A stretch of 64,000 nt of DNA from Gillisella vitis (GTDB taxonomy: Bacteria > Pseudomonadota > Alphaproteobacteria > Rhizobiales > Rhizobiaceae). The notes under the pieces were generated by a model, which was not told the origin of the DNA, did not search any database, and worked only from the letters and a program-made list of their open reading frames with translations. The translations under genes and the position numbers were made by a program. The stretch spans positions 248,001 to 312,000 of the forward strand of contig WPHV01000004.1 in the NCBI GenBank assembly GCA_009744235.1, written 5' to 3'. Positions 37,664-45,153 of this stretch are shown here, in pieces. How positions within the stretch are numbered: the first letter of the stretch is position 1; every line of letters starts with the position of its first letter.

Positions 37664-38968
37664 TCAATCTAAGCTAATGATCTTCGTTGGCGCAAATGTC
37701 TGAACTTTCTTGACACCAGAAACCATTCCTTTGACGAAGCTCGGCGTGCCTATAGCTCCCTTCAGCCAACACTCCTTTTTAGCCGTGATGTAAGTGAATG
37801 CGATGCACCGTCTGTCATCGATACAGGTCAGTCGGCAGTCAATTGGGGTTTGTGCTGAACGTTCGGGGTATCGGAAGAGATCGCCGCCCGGCAGATCAAT
37901 ATCCTCAAACAACGAGCTTTGCGGATCGATGGTGCCAAGCGTGATGCTGGAGGGGTCGGCTTCAGCAGCGCTCAAGAAGCGACCGGAGAGAGCAACACTG
38001 TTTCCATCCGCCCGACCTGCGCTGGATTTCAGAAAACAGTTCGGTCCTTTCTTAATCTTCGGATTCGCGTTAAAGGTGAAGGCCTTGCACTGCCCGTTCA
38101 TAGCCAAGCAACGCTGAGCGCAAACACCGGCATCATTGACCTGAATGGAAGATATATCATCCCCGAACATATCCATGCCGGTGTAGATCACCATCCGATT
38201 TACGCGTTTCGTAAACTCTTCCAGCGGCGACAGCTCAGCCTGCGAATCGACATCGCCCTTAAGTGGCGCTGCAGATGAAACTGCAGGCGCAGCAGGTGAT
38301 GTTGCATTTCCCTCTGCCAATGCATTTGACGTGCCGGAAGCAGTGCCTGTTGTCGGTGCTGGGATGTTGATCGTGGTCGGTGTGCCGGAAGCCTCGCTAC
38401 CAGAACGATTGAGCTTATAGCGCTCAATCTCATCCTGGGTGAAAACGTGCATATCATCAGGTGGGGTCTTGAACATGATCTGCATCACGTCCATCGGTGT
38501 GCTGAAGCGGTTTAACACCTCAATGATGTCGGATATTGCCAACTGCGCCCCAACAAGGTCTGGCGAATCTGATGAAATCTGATGCACGCCGAGTTCACCA
38601 TCGACCTTCCGCTCGTTGCCGGCAAGGAAAACGTAGGAACACGCGGAATAGCACTTGCTCTCCTTAGGAATGTAAGTGGCGAACTTACGCTGATGGATAT
38701 CGTCGGCGATAAGCAGCCCCATTTGCACGTCGCCGCCTGGGCTATTGAGCGTTATCAGCTTTGCATTAGGAGCGGCCTGGAACACGCGGCGGAAATTCAA
38801 AGCTGAACCCGCGTCGATAACGCCGTCCATGGAGATAACGTCAGGTTTTGCGTCGTTGATTGAGAACGGACCGAACCGTTTCTCTGCCCCCAGCGCTGAA
38901 CCGCTCCAGACAGCAACAACCACAGCCCCGACAATAGTGCTTACAACTGATCGAAAAGCTTTACCCAT
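37664..38968 (-). CDS. Exported ClpP-like domain protein with two PAN/Apple domains
   Basis: A 434-residue protein. Residues 1-28 form a signal peptide. Residues 40-180 resemble the periplasmic ClpP/crotonase-like family (COG3904 style): ITLNSPGGDVQMGLLIADDIH, then SKCYSACSYVFLAGNERKV and GELGVHQI, where Ser and His could be catalytic. A Thr/Ala/Pro-rich linker (about 195-240) follows, then two cysteine-rich PAN/Apple-like domains, CAQRCLAMNGQCKAFTFN and CRLTCIDDRRCIAFTYI, each with four to six cysteines. PAN domains bind protein or carbohydrate. It is located inside the island; the start is the ATG at 38968 or a GTG two codons earlier. Confidence 0.8.
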   Translation of the reverse strand: MGKAFRSVVSTIVGAVVVAVWSGSALGAEKRFGPFSINDAKPDVISMDGVIDAGSALNFRRVFQAAPNAKLITLNSPGGDVQMGLLIADDIHQRKFATYIPKESKCYSACSYVFLAGNERKVDGELGVHQISSDSPDLVGAQLAISDIIEVLNRFSTPMDVMQIMFKTPPDDMHVFTQDEIERYKLNRSGSEASGTPTTINIPAPTTGTASGTSNALAEGNATSPAAPAVSSAAPLKGDVDSQAELSPLEEFTKRVNRMVIYTGMDMFGDDISSIQVNDAGVCAQRCLAMNGQCKAFTFNANPKIKKGPNCFLKSSAGRADGNSVALSGRFLSAAEADPSSITLGTIDPQSSLFEDIDLPGGDLFRYPERSAQTPIDCRLTCIDDRRCIAFTYITAKKECWLKGAIGTPSFVKGMVSGVKKVQTFAPTKIISLD

Positions 38969-39113
38969 ACCCACACCCCAACCATGAGTATATCAAACAG
39001 CATGTGGCTCGGGCTGGCAAGATTGCCAATTTCTGGGTGGTGCATATCAAAATTGCACTTAGTCGATCACCCACAAGGACATTGCTGCATCGGGATAGTC
39101 CTCACCTCCTGGG

Positions 39114-39175
39114 GCATCCTATGCACGATCTCCAACAACGATTTGAGATCACATGGCAACGATCCGGAAGCTCGC
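39114..39175 (+). repeat. Integrase 5'-end copy 1
   Basis: GCATCCTATGCA, then GAGATCACATGGCAACGATC, matches the leader and first codons of the integrase at 41491-41560 and of the fragment at 39733-39880. After about seven codons the similarity stops and an unrelated reading frame continues. Confidence 0.7.
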
Positions 39176-39647
39176 GAAGCCTCTGGGTGGCGTGGTTCAT
39201 ATCAGCCTTGCCTCTCACAGCAAAAGCGCTACACTCGTGGCGCTAATGGACGGAAAGCTTTGGGAGGAGCGTTACGTGAAACGGATGTGGCCAGACGAAT
39301 TTGCCTTTATACTGGACGATGCGGAAGAAGTTGACCTTCAAATTCCGTCGGTTGCGCACAGCGATGGTTCAACCGAAAAGGCGATTACGAGGAGAGCTTT
39401 GAAAGCTCGTATCAGCCAGCAGGATTTCGAAAAGATCTGGCACTTCTCTGAGGCTCGCTATCGGCTTACCGGACGCTTTTCGGGTAAAGCGATCACGTTG
39501 ATCACCAACAACCCGCATTACCGTAACTGGCATCCGTCCGACGGTGGCAGCGTTGAGAGTGTTTCCGATAGCGGTCAGCACTATACGACACGTTATGTGA
39601 TTGTGCATTTTCTTCTGGATGATGTCCGAGAGACTGTCGAGGTTTAA
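39153..39647 (+). CDS. Hypothetical protein using an integrase-type start
   Basis: A 164-residue protein. Its first residues MATIRKL equal the integrase start at 41532; the rest is different: a stretch GGVVHISLASHSKSATLVALMDG, acidic DDAEEVDLQIPS, and a C-terminal HYTTRYVIVHFLLDDVRETVEV strand-like end. No family recognised, no signal peptide. It appears that a gene has been placed behind the integrase's translation start region, or the integrase leader was duplicated in front of it. Function unknown. Confidence 0.55.
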   Translation: MATIRKLAKPLGGVVHISLASHSKSATLVALMDGKLWEERYVKRMWPDEFAFILDDAEEVDLQIPSVAHSDGSTEKAITRRALKARISQQDFEKIWHFSEARYRLTGRFSGKAITLITNNPHYRNWHPSDGGSVESVSDSGQHYTTRYVIVHFLLDDVRETVEV

Positions 39648-40125
39648 ACCGACAATGTCCGTTCCGGCCATGCGGTGAGTGAGCGATGCCGTCGAGTATC
39701 CATTGCCAGGATAATTCTTGGCGCTCTTCCAACGGAATCCTACGCATGAGCTTCAATATGTATTGGAGATCACGTGGCAATGATCTGGAAACTCAGAGGA
39801 CGCTGGCAAGCTCAGGGTGCATCGAGGTGTATGAACCCGCGAGCCGCGAGTTTCGACAGCGAAGGTGATGCGAGAAGTGGTCGAGACAGCCGAAGCATAG
39901 TTCGATCCCTTCACAAATCGACGCTCGTCGCCATTTCGCCTCCGCATGTCGTTGTCGCGGCAGTCGAATAGCGATGTTGATGTTCTGCTGATGGGGTTAA
40001 GGTGCATTGTCTACCTGACTGATCTTTTCGAGGAGGAAAAGGTTTTGAATACGGCAGAACTGCTGTGTTCAAAGAACTGTCAGGCGAGCAGTAGCTTCGA
40101 ATCTAAACCCAGAGGAGGAATGGGA
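39648..40125. other. Island spacer with an integrase fragment
   Basis: Besides the fragment at 39774-39880, this stretch up to the dehydrogenase start holds no supported gene. An open frame joined to the dehydrogenase runs from 39946 but has no ribosome site. Confidence 0.4.
39774..39880 (+). pseudogene. Integrase N-terminal fragment (copy 2)
   Basis: From the GTG at 39774 the frame reads MAMIWKLRGRWQAQ, then CMNPRAASFDSE, which matches the first 33 codons of the integrase at 41532 (MATIRKLRGRWQAQ, GMKPRCKSFDSK). The frame then decays and stops at 39971 without any core-binding or catalytic domain. The upstream leader is also conserved from 39733. Confidence 0.75.
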
Positions 40126-41316
40126 ATGAGCAGGAACAGAGGTGTCGTGTATTTGCGGCCGGGCAAAGTCGAGGTGAGAGATATCGATGATCCCAAGCTC
40201 GAGGCACCGGACGGTCGTCGGATCGAGCATGGCGTCATCCTAAAAGTCATTTCTACTAATATCTGCGGGTCCGACCAGCATATGGTACGTGGACGCACTA
40301 CGGCCTTGCCAGGTCTCGTGCTGGGCCATGAAATTACTGGTGAGGTCATCGAAAAGGGCGTCGATGTCGAGATGCTGGAAATCGGAGATATCGTCTCAGT
40401 GCCCTTCAACGTCGCCTGTGGCCGCTGCCGCTGCTGCAAGTCGCAGGATACTGGCGTCTGCCTGACCGTCAATCCATCACGCGCGGGCGGGGCCTATGGG
40501 TATGTTGACATGGGCGGCTGGATCGGCGGCCAGGCCCGTTACGTTACCGTCCCCTACGCGGATTTCAATCTCTTGAAATTTCCGGATCGCGATAGGGCTT
40601 TATCGAAAATCCGCGATCTTACGATGTTGTCCGATATCCTGCCGACGGGTTTTCACGGGGCAGTGAAGGCGGGGGTCGGTGTCGGATCGACGGTCTATGT
40701 AGCAGGCGCCGGTCCGGTCGGTCTCGCAGCAGCAGCATCAGCGCGCATTCTTGGTGCAGCGGTCGTGATGATCGGTGATTTCAACAAGGATCGCCTTGCC
40801 CATGCCGCCAAGGTCGGATTCGAGCCGATCGATCTGTCGAAGAGCGACCGGCTCGGGGACATGATTGCCCAGGTCATTGGGATTGATGAAGTCGATAGCG
40901 CTATCGATGCCGTCGGATTCGAAGCCCGCGGACATTCGGGCAGCGAGCAGCCGGCCATAGTTCTGAACCAGATGATGGAGATCACCCGCGCGGCAGGCTC
41001 GATCGGCATTCCAGGCCTCTATGTCACGGACGACCCCGGTGCCGTAGATGACGCCGCCAGAAAGGGCAGCCTGTCCCTTCGACTGGGTCTTGGCTGGGCG
41101 AAGGCCCAGTCCTTCCACACCGGCCAGACGCCCGTGCTGAAATACAATCGTCAGCTCATGCAAGCCATCCTTCACGACCGGCTACCGATCGCCGACATCG
41201 TCAACGCAAAGATCATTTCGCTTGATGACGCCGCGCAGGGCTATGAAAGCTTTGATCAGGGGGCAGCGGTAAAATACGTGCTGGACCCTCATGGAGACCT
41301 GACGAAGGCCGCCTAA
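40126..41316 (+). CDS. Zinc-dependent formaldehyde dehydrogenase-like (glutathione-independent) protein
   Basis: A 396-residue medium-chain alcohol dehydrogenase closest to glutathione-independent formaldehyde dehydrogenase of pseudomonads. Catalytic zinc ligands are in NICGSDQHM and GLVLGHEITG; the structural zinc cysteines are in CGRCRCCKSQDTGVC; the NAD site is VYVAGAGPVGLAAA. The long insert YGYVDMGGWIGGQARYV is typical. Start 40126 follows GGAGG at seven bases. It lies inside the island, between two integrase copies; detoxification of formaldehyde or another aldehyde is a likely accessory role. GC content looks close to the chromosome. Confidence 0.9.
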   Translation: MSRNRGVVYLRPGKVEVRDIDDPKLEAPDGRRIEHGVILKVISTNICGSDQHMVRGRTTALPGLVLGHEITGEVIEKGVDVEMLEIGDIVSVPFNVACGRCRCCKSQDTGVCLTVNPSRAGGAYGYVDMGGWIGGQARYVTVPYADFNLLKFPDRDRALSKIRDLTMLSDILPTGFHGAVKAGVGVGSTVYVAGAGPVGLAAAASARILGAAVVMIGDFNKDRLAHAAKVGFEPIDLSKSDRLGDMIAQVIGIDEVDSAIDAVGFEARGHSGSEQPAIVLNQMMEITRAAGSIGIPGLYVTDDPGAVDDAARKGSLSLRLGLGWAKAQSFHTGQTPVLKYNRQLMQAILHDRLPIADIVNAKIISLDDAAQGYESFDQGAAVKYVLDPHGDLTKAA

Positions 41317-41490
41317 TCTGCTCTGGCAGCATTGCGGCTCGCTGTCCTTGCTCCGTCCCACGAACGAAGGCCGGACAAGGGCAGCCGGTTCGGCTGCGCT
41401 ATCATCCCCAACGATCTGGCGAATCCTTATCATAGCCGCGCTTTAGATCTTCCCGTGGTAGTGCCGGAATCATCCTTGGCCCCCTCAACC

Positions 41491-41531
41491 GGGCATCCTA
41501 CGCATCGTCTCGATCGCAAACGGAGATTGAG
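41491..41531 (+). repeat. Integrase leader, copy 3
   Basis: GGCATCCTACGCATCG and GGAGATTGAG immediately before the ATG at 41532 are shared with the leaders at 39114 and 39733. It may include the integrase promoter. Confidence 0.6.
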
Positions 41532-42053
41532 ATGGCAACGATCAGAAAACTGAGAGGACGCTGGCAAGCCCAGGTGCGCCGTCGTGGAATGAAGCCCCGG
41601 TGCAAGTCCTTTGACAGCAAGCAGGAAGCGGAGAAGTGGGCGCGCGATCTGGAAGCCCAGGTCGATCGCTTCGATGCAGCTCCAGACACGAAGATCCTCG
41701 AAAGCACGACGCTGGGGCAGCTCCTGGAGCGCTACCAGCGCGAGATCTTGCCCACCAAACGCGGTTCCATCCAGGAGATCCAACGGATCGATGTGCTACG
41801 CCGCCATGATCTCGCCTATCGGACGCTGATCGGCCTAAGCCAACAAGACATTGCGTCGTTCCGTGACGAGCGCCTTCACTCTGTAGCTCCATCTACCACG
41901 GTTCGTGAACTCCCGATCCTCAGCTGTCAATCAGCTGCGAACATCGTCGCGGCATGCCTCTTCTGCAACACGACACGACATAAGGCGAAGCATCCCGTAG
42001 ACGCGGCCACACACGCTGCCGTCGTGCGTTCCAGGCTGGAGAAGGGCAGGTAG
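41532..42053 (+). pseudogene. Tyrosine integrase, truncated before the catalytic domain
   Basis: The first 120 residues are a proper phage-type integrase N-terminus: MATIRKLRGRWQAQVRRRGM arm-binding strand region, KSFDSKQEAEKWARDLE, then the SAM-like core-binding domain with TTLGQLLERYQREILPTKRG and DIASFRDERLHSVAPSTTVREL. After PILS the sequence no longer fits the family and ends 50 residues later. The catalytic R...HxxR...Y domain is missing, so the gene is a remnant. It is oriented toward the right repeat. Confidence 0.85.
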
Positions 42054-42264
42054 CACCCGCCGCAGGTTACTCCCGCTTTTAGCGAACAAGCGACCCCACC
42101 GATCTGACGCAAAGGGCTCGGAAGCACGCAATCGTCAAGTCAAAAATGGAGGGAAAAATACGCGTCAAAATGTATCGCGCCATGTATCGCTCCAAGTATC
42201 GTAATCGGGATTATCTGTCAGTGTATTGGCGGAAACCCTTGATTTTTATGTAATTATGGAAGAG
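42054..42264. other. Island right end, no gene seen
   Basis: About 210 AT-richer bases between the integrase remnant and the right repeat. ATGTATCGC occurs twice with a related AAGTATCG within 42170-42201; these could be integrase or excisionase arm sites. Confidence 0.4.
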
Positions 42265-42285
42265 TCCCACCCTCTCTACCATTTA
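42265..42285 (+). other. attR-like direct repeat
   Basis: TCCCACCCTCTC-TA-CCATTTA matches 19 of 21 bases of the tRNA-Ser 3' end at 36661-36681. It lies six bases from the stop codon of the KpsS-like gene, so the element entered exactly between tRNA-Ser and that gene. Confidence 0.8.
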
Positions 42286-42290
42286 TTACC

Positions 42291-43589
42291 TCACTCCCCT
42301 GCTTCCAAGTCTAAAAGCTCACTCTCATAACGGAAACGGCTGCGCTCCGGTGAAGGCTCACGGGCAAGCGGTTCTGTTTCGGCCAGCAGTCTGTTGGCCA
42401 TTGCCGTGGCACCGTCGGTGATGGCGCGTTTGCCGATGAAGCCGCCGGGGAGTTGGATGGTGGCGGTCATGGCGTGGATCAGGTGATTGAGCAGGGTGGC
42501 GTCAGGCAATTCGGGTACCTGCCAGAAGCTGGCGAGACTTTGCTGATGGGTGAGGCCGGGTACGTCGTAGATTGCTGGCGCAAGCGCCATGACCGGGACG
42601 GCATGTTGCAACGCTGTCAGGCCGACTGTGGAATTGACCGTCACCAGGCCTCGGCTCGCCCTTATCAAAGCGGTCAGGTCACCGCCGTCGATCACATCGA
42701 TCTGATGGGCAATGCCGCAGCGCGCCGCCATGCGGGCAATGTCTGATGACCAGTCACGCAGACCGTTGTCGATTGGATGGGTCTTGAACAGCAACCTGCT
42801 GCCGGATGGCGCGTGGCGGGCAAAGGAACGGATCACGGCTTGCAGGATGCGAAACAGATCGCCCATCGGCGCATGACGGCGGATCTGGTAATCCCCCGGC
42901 AATTGGAGCGGAAAAAGATAGAAGTCGAAATCTTTGTCCGGCGCCAGATAGCGGTGTTGCAGGCGCAATGCTTGTGCCTTTCGCCTGCGCGCAGTCAGGC
43001 CCTTGACGATCCAGCCACTATATTCCACGACGGGATGGACAGGGCCATGCGCCTTGTAATGCGGATGCAGCAGCCAGCCGAGTGCGACATTCGGGATATG
43101 ATAGATCAGGTCATAAAGCGCATAGGTGAGAAAGCTGGAGGGATAGGGACTGCGCGGCGGTGGAGCCTCGACGCCCTGCGCCAAGGCCACGATTGCCTGC
43201 GGATCGACTGGAAACCGCGACTGGCTGGACATGCCGAACGGCTCCACCGTCAGCCAGTCTGGCCGCAGATAGCCATGTTCGAAAATATGGGCGCGCAGGC
43301 CAAGCCTGGTGCATAGTTCAACGGCGGCAGCGTGTTTGGGACGGCCATCGCCCAGCATCAGCACATCGGTAATGCCGTGACGCAGAATGAGCCGTTCAAG
43401 AAAGCCGAGCCAGGCATCGTCCCGGCCACGAAAAAAGTCAAAAGGCCATTTTCTCCAGAAAATGACATCACCTGAACAAAAATTGACCTTACGCACGGCT
43501 ACGTCGCGCGTTTCCAAGGCTCTTGCGAGCGCTGGAAGAAACGGCGAGGCCGGGCCTTGGAGAAACAGAAATGTGCGTCGCTTTGTCAC
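42291..43589 (-). CDS. KpsS/LipB-like capsule polysaccharide protein (paralog 1)
   Basis: About 430 residues of the capsule biosynthesis family (KpsS/LipB), which adds Kdo linker sugars to lipid for capsule export. Family blocks: FLFLQGPASPFLPALARALE, YLRPDWLTVEPFGMSSQSRFP, FYLFPLQLPGDYQI, LLFKTHPIDNG, and NSTVGLTALQHAVPVMALAPAIYDVPGLTHQ. I start it at GTG 43589, matching its divergent paralog; a TTG at 43649 lies before a TATAAT (43656-43651) that would be the -10 box. Its stop is next to the island's right repeat. Confidence 0.85.
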   Translation of the reverse strand: MTKRRTFLFLQGPASPFLPALARALETRDVAVRKVNFCSGDVIFWRKWPFDFFRGRDDAWLGFLERLILRHGITDVLMLGDGRPKHAAAVELCTRLGLRAHIFEHGYLRPDWLTVEPFGMSSQSRFPVDPQAIVALAQGVEAPPPRSPYPSSFLTYALYDLIYHIPNVALGWLLHPHYKAHGPVHPVVEYSGWIVKGLTARRRKAQALRLQHRYLAPDKDFDFYLFPLQLPGDYQIRRHAPMGDLFRILQAVIRSFARHAPSGSRLLFKTHPIDNGLRDWSSDIARMAARCGIAHQIDVIDGGDLTALIRASRGLVTVNSTVGLTALQHAVPVMALAPAIYDVPGLTHQQSLASFWQVPELPDATLLNHLIHAMTATIQLPGGFIGKRAITDGATAMANRLLAETEPLAREPSPERSRFRYESELLDLEAGE

Positions 43590-43650
43590 TCGATATAAAC
43601 GATTCTCTAACGAATCCCTGCCTTCTGTGGTGTTTAAGTCATACGACAAA

Positions 43651-43656
43651 ATTATA
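43651..43656 (-). promoter_or_regulatory. -10 box (TATAAT) before the leftward KpsS-like gene
   Basis: A perfect TATAAT on the minus strand in the 135-base divergent spacer. The matching -35 is weak (TCAACG). A start site near 43644 would leave a leader of about 55 bases before the GTG at 43589. Confidence 0.4.
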
Positions 43657-43724
43657 ACATGGCCTATAAGAGCCGTTGAATTGAAAACCTTGCGTGGAAA
43701 TTGAGACGAGGGGTCCCGTCCGCA

Positions 43725-45077
43725 ATGACATCATCTGAGCCGACAAAGGCCGTATTGTTCCTTCAGGGGCCTCCCTCCATTCTCTGGACGGAATTTGCAA
43801 GAGCTTTTGAACAAGCGGGCGTAAAAACCCATCATGTGAATTTTACGTTGGGCGATTTTCTGTTCTGGCGCAAACGCGGCGCCAAAAATTACCGCGGTTC
43901 CTTTTCCAAATGGCCAGCCTATCTGCGGCGGCTGATTGCCGAAAAGGGCATTACCGATATCGTCTATTATGCGGACCGCCTGCCCTATCACGCCAAAGCG
44001 GCTGAAATCGGCGCTGAAATCGGTGTCCGCTGTCATGCGGTCGAATGGGGCTATCTGCGGCCGGACTGGCTGACCTTCGAGCGCGACGGCATGGGCCGCT
44101 TCTCGCATTTTCCCAACGATCCGAAGACTATTCGCGCCATTGCCGCCAAGGTGGAAGAGCCTGATATCGCGGTGAAATATCCGCATACGTTCGGACAGGA
44201 AGCCTTCAACGAAGTGATCTACAACCTGCTGAATTTCTTCGGCAGGCCCTTCTATCCGCTCTATAACGCCGACAAATATTATTCCGCCCTGGTGGACTAT
44301 CTGCCTTGGCTGCTGAAAGCCGGCGTCAAGCCTGCCCGACTGCCGGAGGGATTTCTGGAGGACGGCCAGCCGCCTTTCTATCTCGTCGCCCTGCAATTGC
44401 AGAGCGATTACCAGATCCGTGCCAATTCACCCTACCGGCATCTGCGCGACATGATGCGGCAGGTAATCGCCTCCTTCGTCAAGAATGCGCCAGCGGGTAG
44501 CAAGCTGCTGTTCAAGCAGCACCCGCTCGACAATGGCCTGGAGCGTTGGCAAAAGGTGCTTCGCCATATCGCACGCGAGTTCAAGATCGAGGATCGCGTC
44601 GTCTTTATCGAGGAAGGCGACCTGCACGATATTCTGCAAAAGACGGCGGGTGTTGTCATCGTCAATTCCACGGTCGGCCTTCACAGCCTGCGCGCCCAAA
44701 AGCCAACCATCGTGCTGGGCTGCGCGGTGTTTGACGTGCCAGGGCTGACCCATCAGGGCCGGCTGGATGATTTCTGGAAGCGGCCGGAGCCGGTCGATCC
44801 CGAATTGATGCGCGATCTCGTCAAGGCCCTGGCCGCGACCATTCAGATCAAAGGCGATTTCTTCAACAAGGCAGGCCGTCAGGCGGCCATTGGCGCCATG
44901 GTGCAGCGGGTTATCGAGGGAACGGTCAATATGCCCGACGCCTTCATCGATCCGCCACCGCGGCTTACCTCGCCCAAGGGCATCCTGACCGTTCTGGGAA
45001 GACCCGTCGAACTCGATTGGGAAGAAGACGCGGCGGTGCCTGATATGACCTATGCGCGGTCCGGCCCAACCCGCTGA
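43725..45077 (+). CDS. KpsS/LipB-like capsule polysaccharide protein (paralog 2)
   Basis: A 450-residue paralog of the neighbour, read the opposite way. Shared blocks: VLFLQGPPSILWTEFARAFE, NFTLGDFLFWR, WGYLRPDWLTFERDGMGRFSHFP, LVALQLQSDYQIRANSPY, LLFKQHPLDNGLERW, NSTVGLHSLRAQKPTIVLGCAVFDVPGLTHQG. Both probably build or transfer the Kdo linker of a capsular K-antigen. Start 43725 has GAGGGG 11 bases upstream. No other capsule genes are seen nearby. A strong terminator follows. Confidence 0.88.
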   Translation: MTSSEPTKAVLFLQGPPSILWTEFARAFEQAGVKTHHVNFTLGDFLFWRKRGAKNYRGSFSKWPAYLRRLIAEKGITDIVYYADRLPYHAKAAEIGAEIGVRCHAVEWGYLRPDWLTFERDGMGRFSHFPNDPKTIRAIAAKVEEPDIAVKYPHTFGQEAFNEVIYNLLNFFGRPFYPLYNADKYYSALVDYLPWLLKAGVKPARLPEGFLEDGQPPFYLVALQLQSDYQIRANSPYRHLRDMMRQVIASFVKNAPAGSKLLFKQHPLDNGLERWQKVLRHIAREFKIEDRVVFIEEGDLHDILQKTAGVVIVNSTVGLHSLRAQKPTIVLGCAVFDVPGLTHQGRLDDFWKRPEPVDPELMRDLVKALAATIQIKGDFFNKAGRQAAIGAMVQRVIEGTVNMPDAFIDPPPRLTSPKGILTVLGRPVELDWEEDAAVPDMTYARSGPTR

Positions 45078-45098
45078 ATTCGCCAGTCAGGACTTCAT

Positions 45099-45137
45099 AA
45101 AAAAGGGCGCGGAGTGAAAAACTCCGCGCCCTTTTTT
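45099..45137. terminator. Bidirectional terminator between KpsS-like gene and purH
   Basis: 17-base stem from A-run plus GGGCGCGGAGT to ACTCCGCGCCC plus T-run, loop GAAAA. It serves both convergent genes. Confidence 0.93.
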
Positions 45138-45153
45138 GACGAATAATAGCCAA

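Larger units (their letters stand above)
36661..42285. mobile_element. Decayed 5.6-kb genomic island at tRNA-Ser(CGA)
   Basis: Bounded by a direct repeat of the tRNA 3' end (36661-36681 and 42265-42285). It contains a truncated tyrosine integrase N-terminal part at the right end, two more copies of the same integrase 5' end, three genes of no obvious housekeeping role and an accessory dehydrogenase. Parts are visibly AT-rich (for example 36680-36730). Without a catalytic integrase domain it should be immobile unless helped in trans. The flanking genes outside (rplU side and the KpsS-like gene) belong to the chromosome. Confidence 0.78.

Noticed and set aside
39946..40125. N-terminal extension of the dehydrogenase to 39946
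   Set aside because: Residues before 40126 do not fit the family, and GGAGG marks the ATG at 40126.
42160..42210. Repeated ATGTATCGC units suggestive of an array
   Set aside because: Only two to three imperfect copies with irregular spacing; no CRISPR repeat-spacer pattern and no cas genes anywhere in the window.
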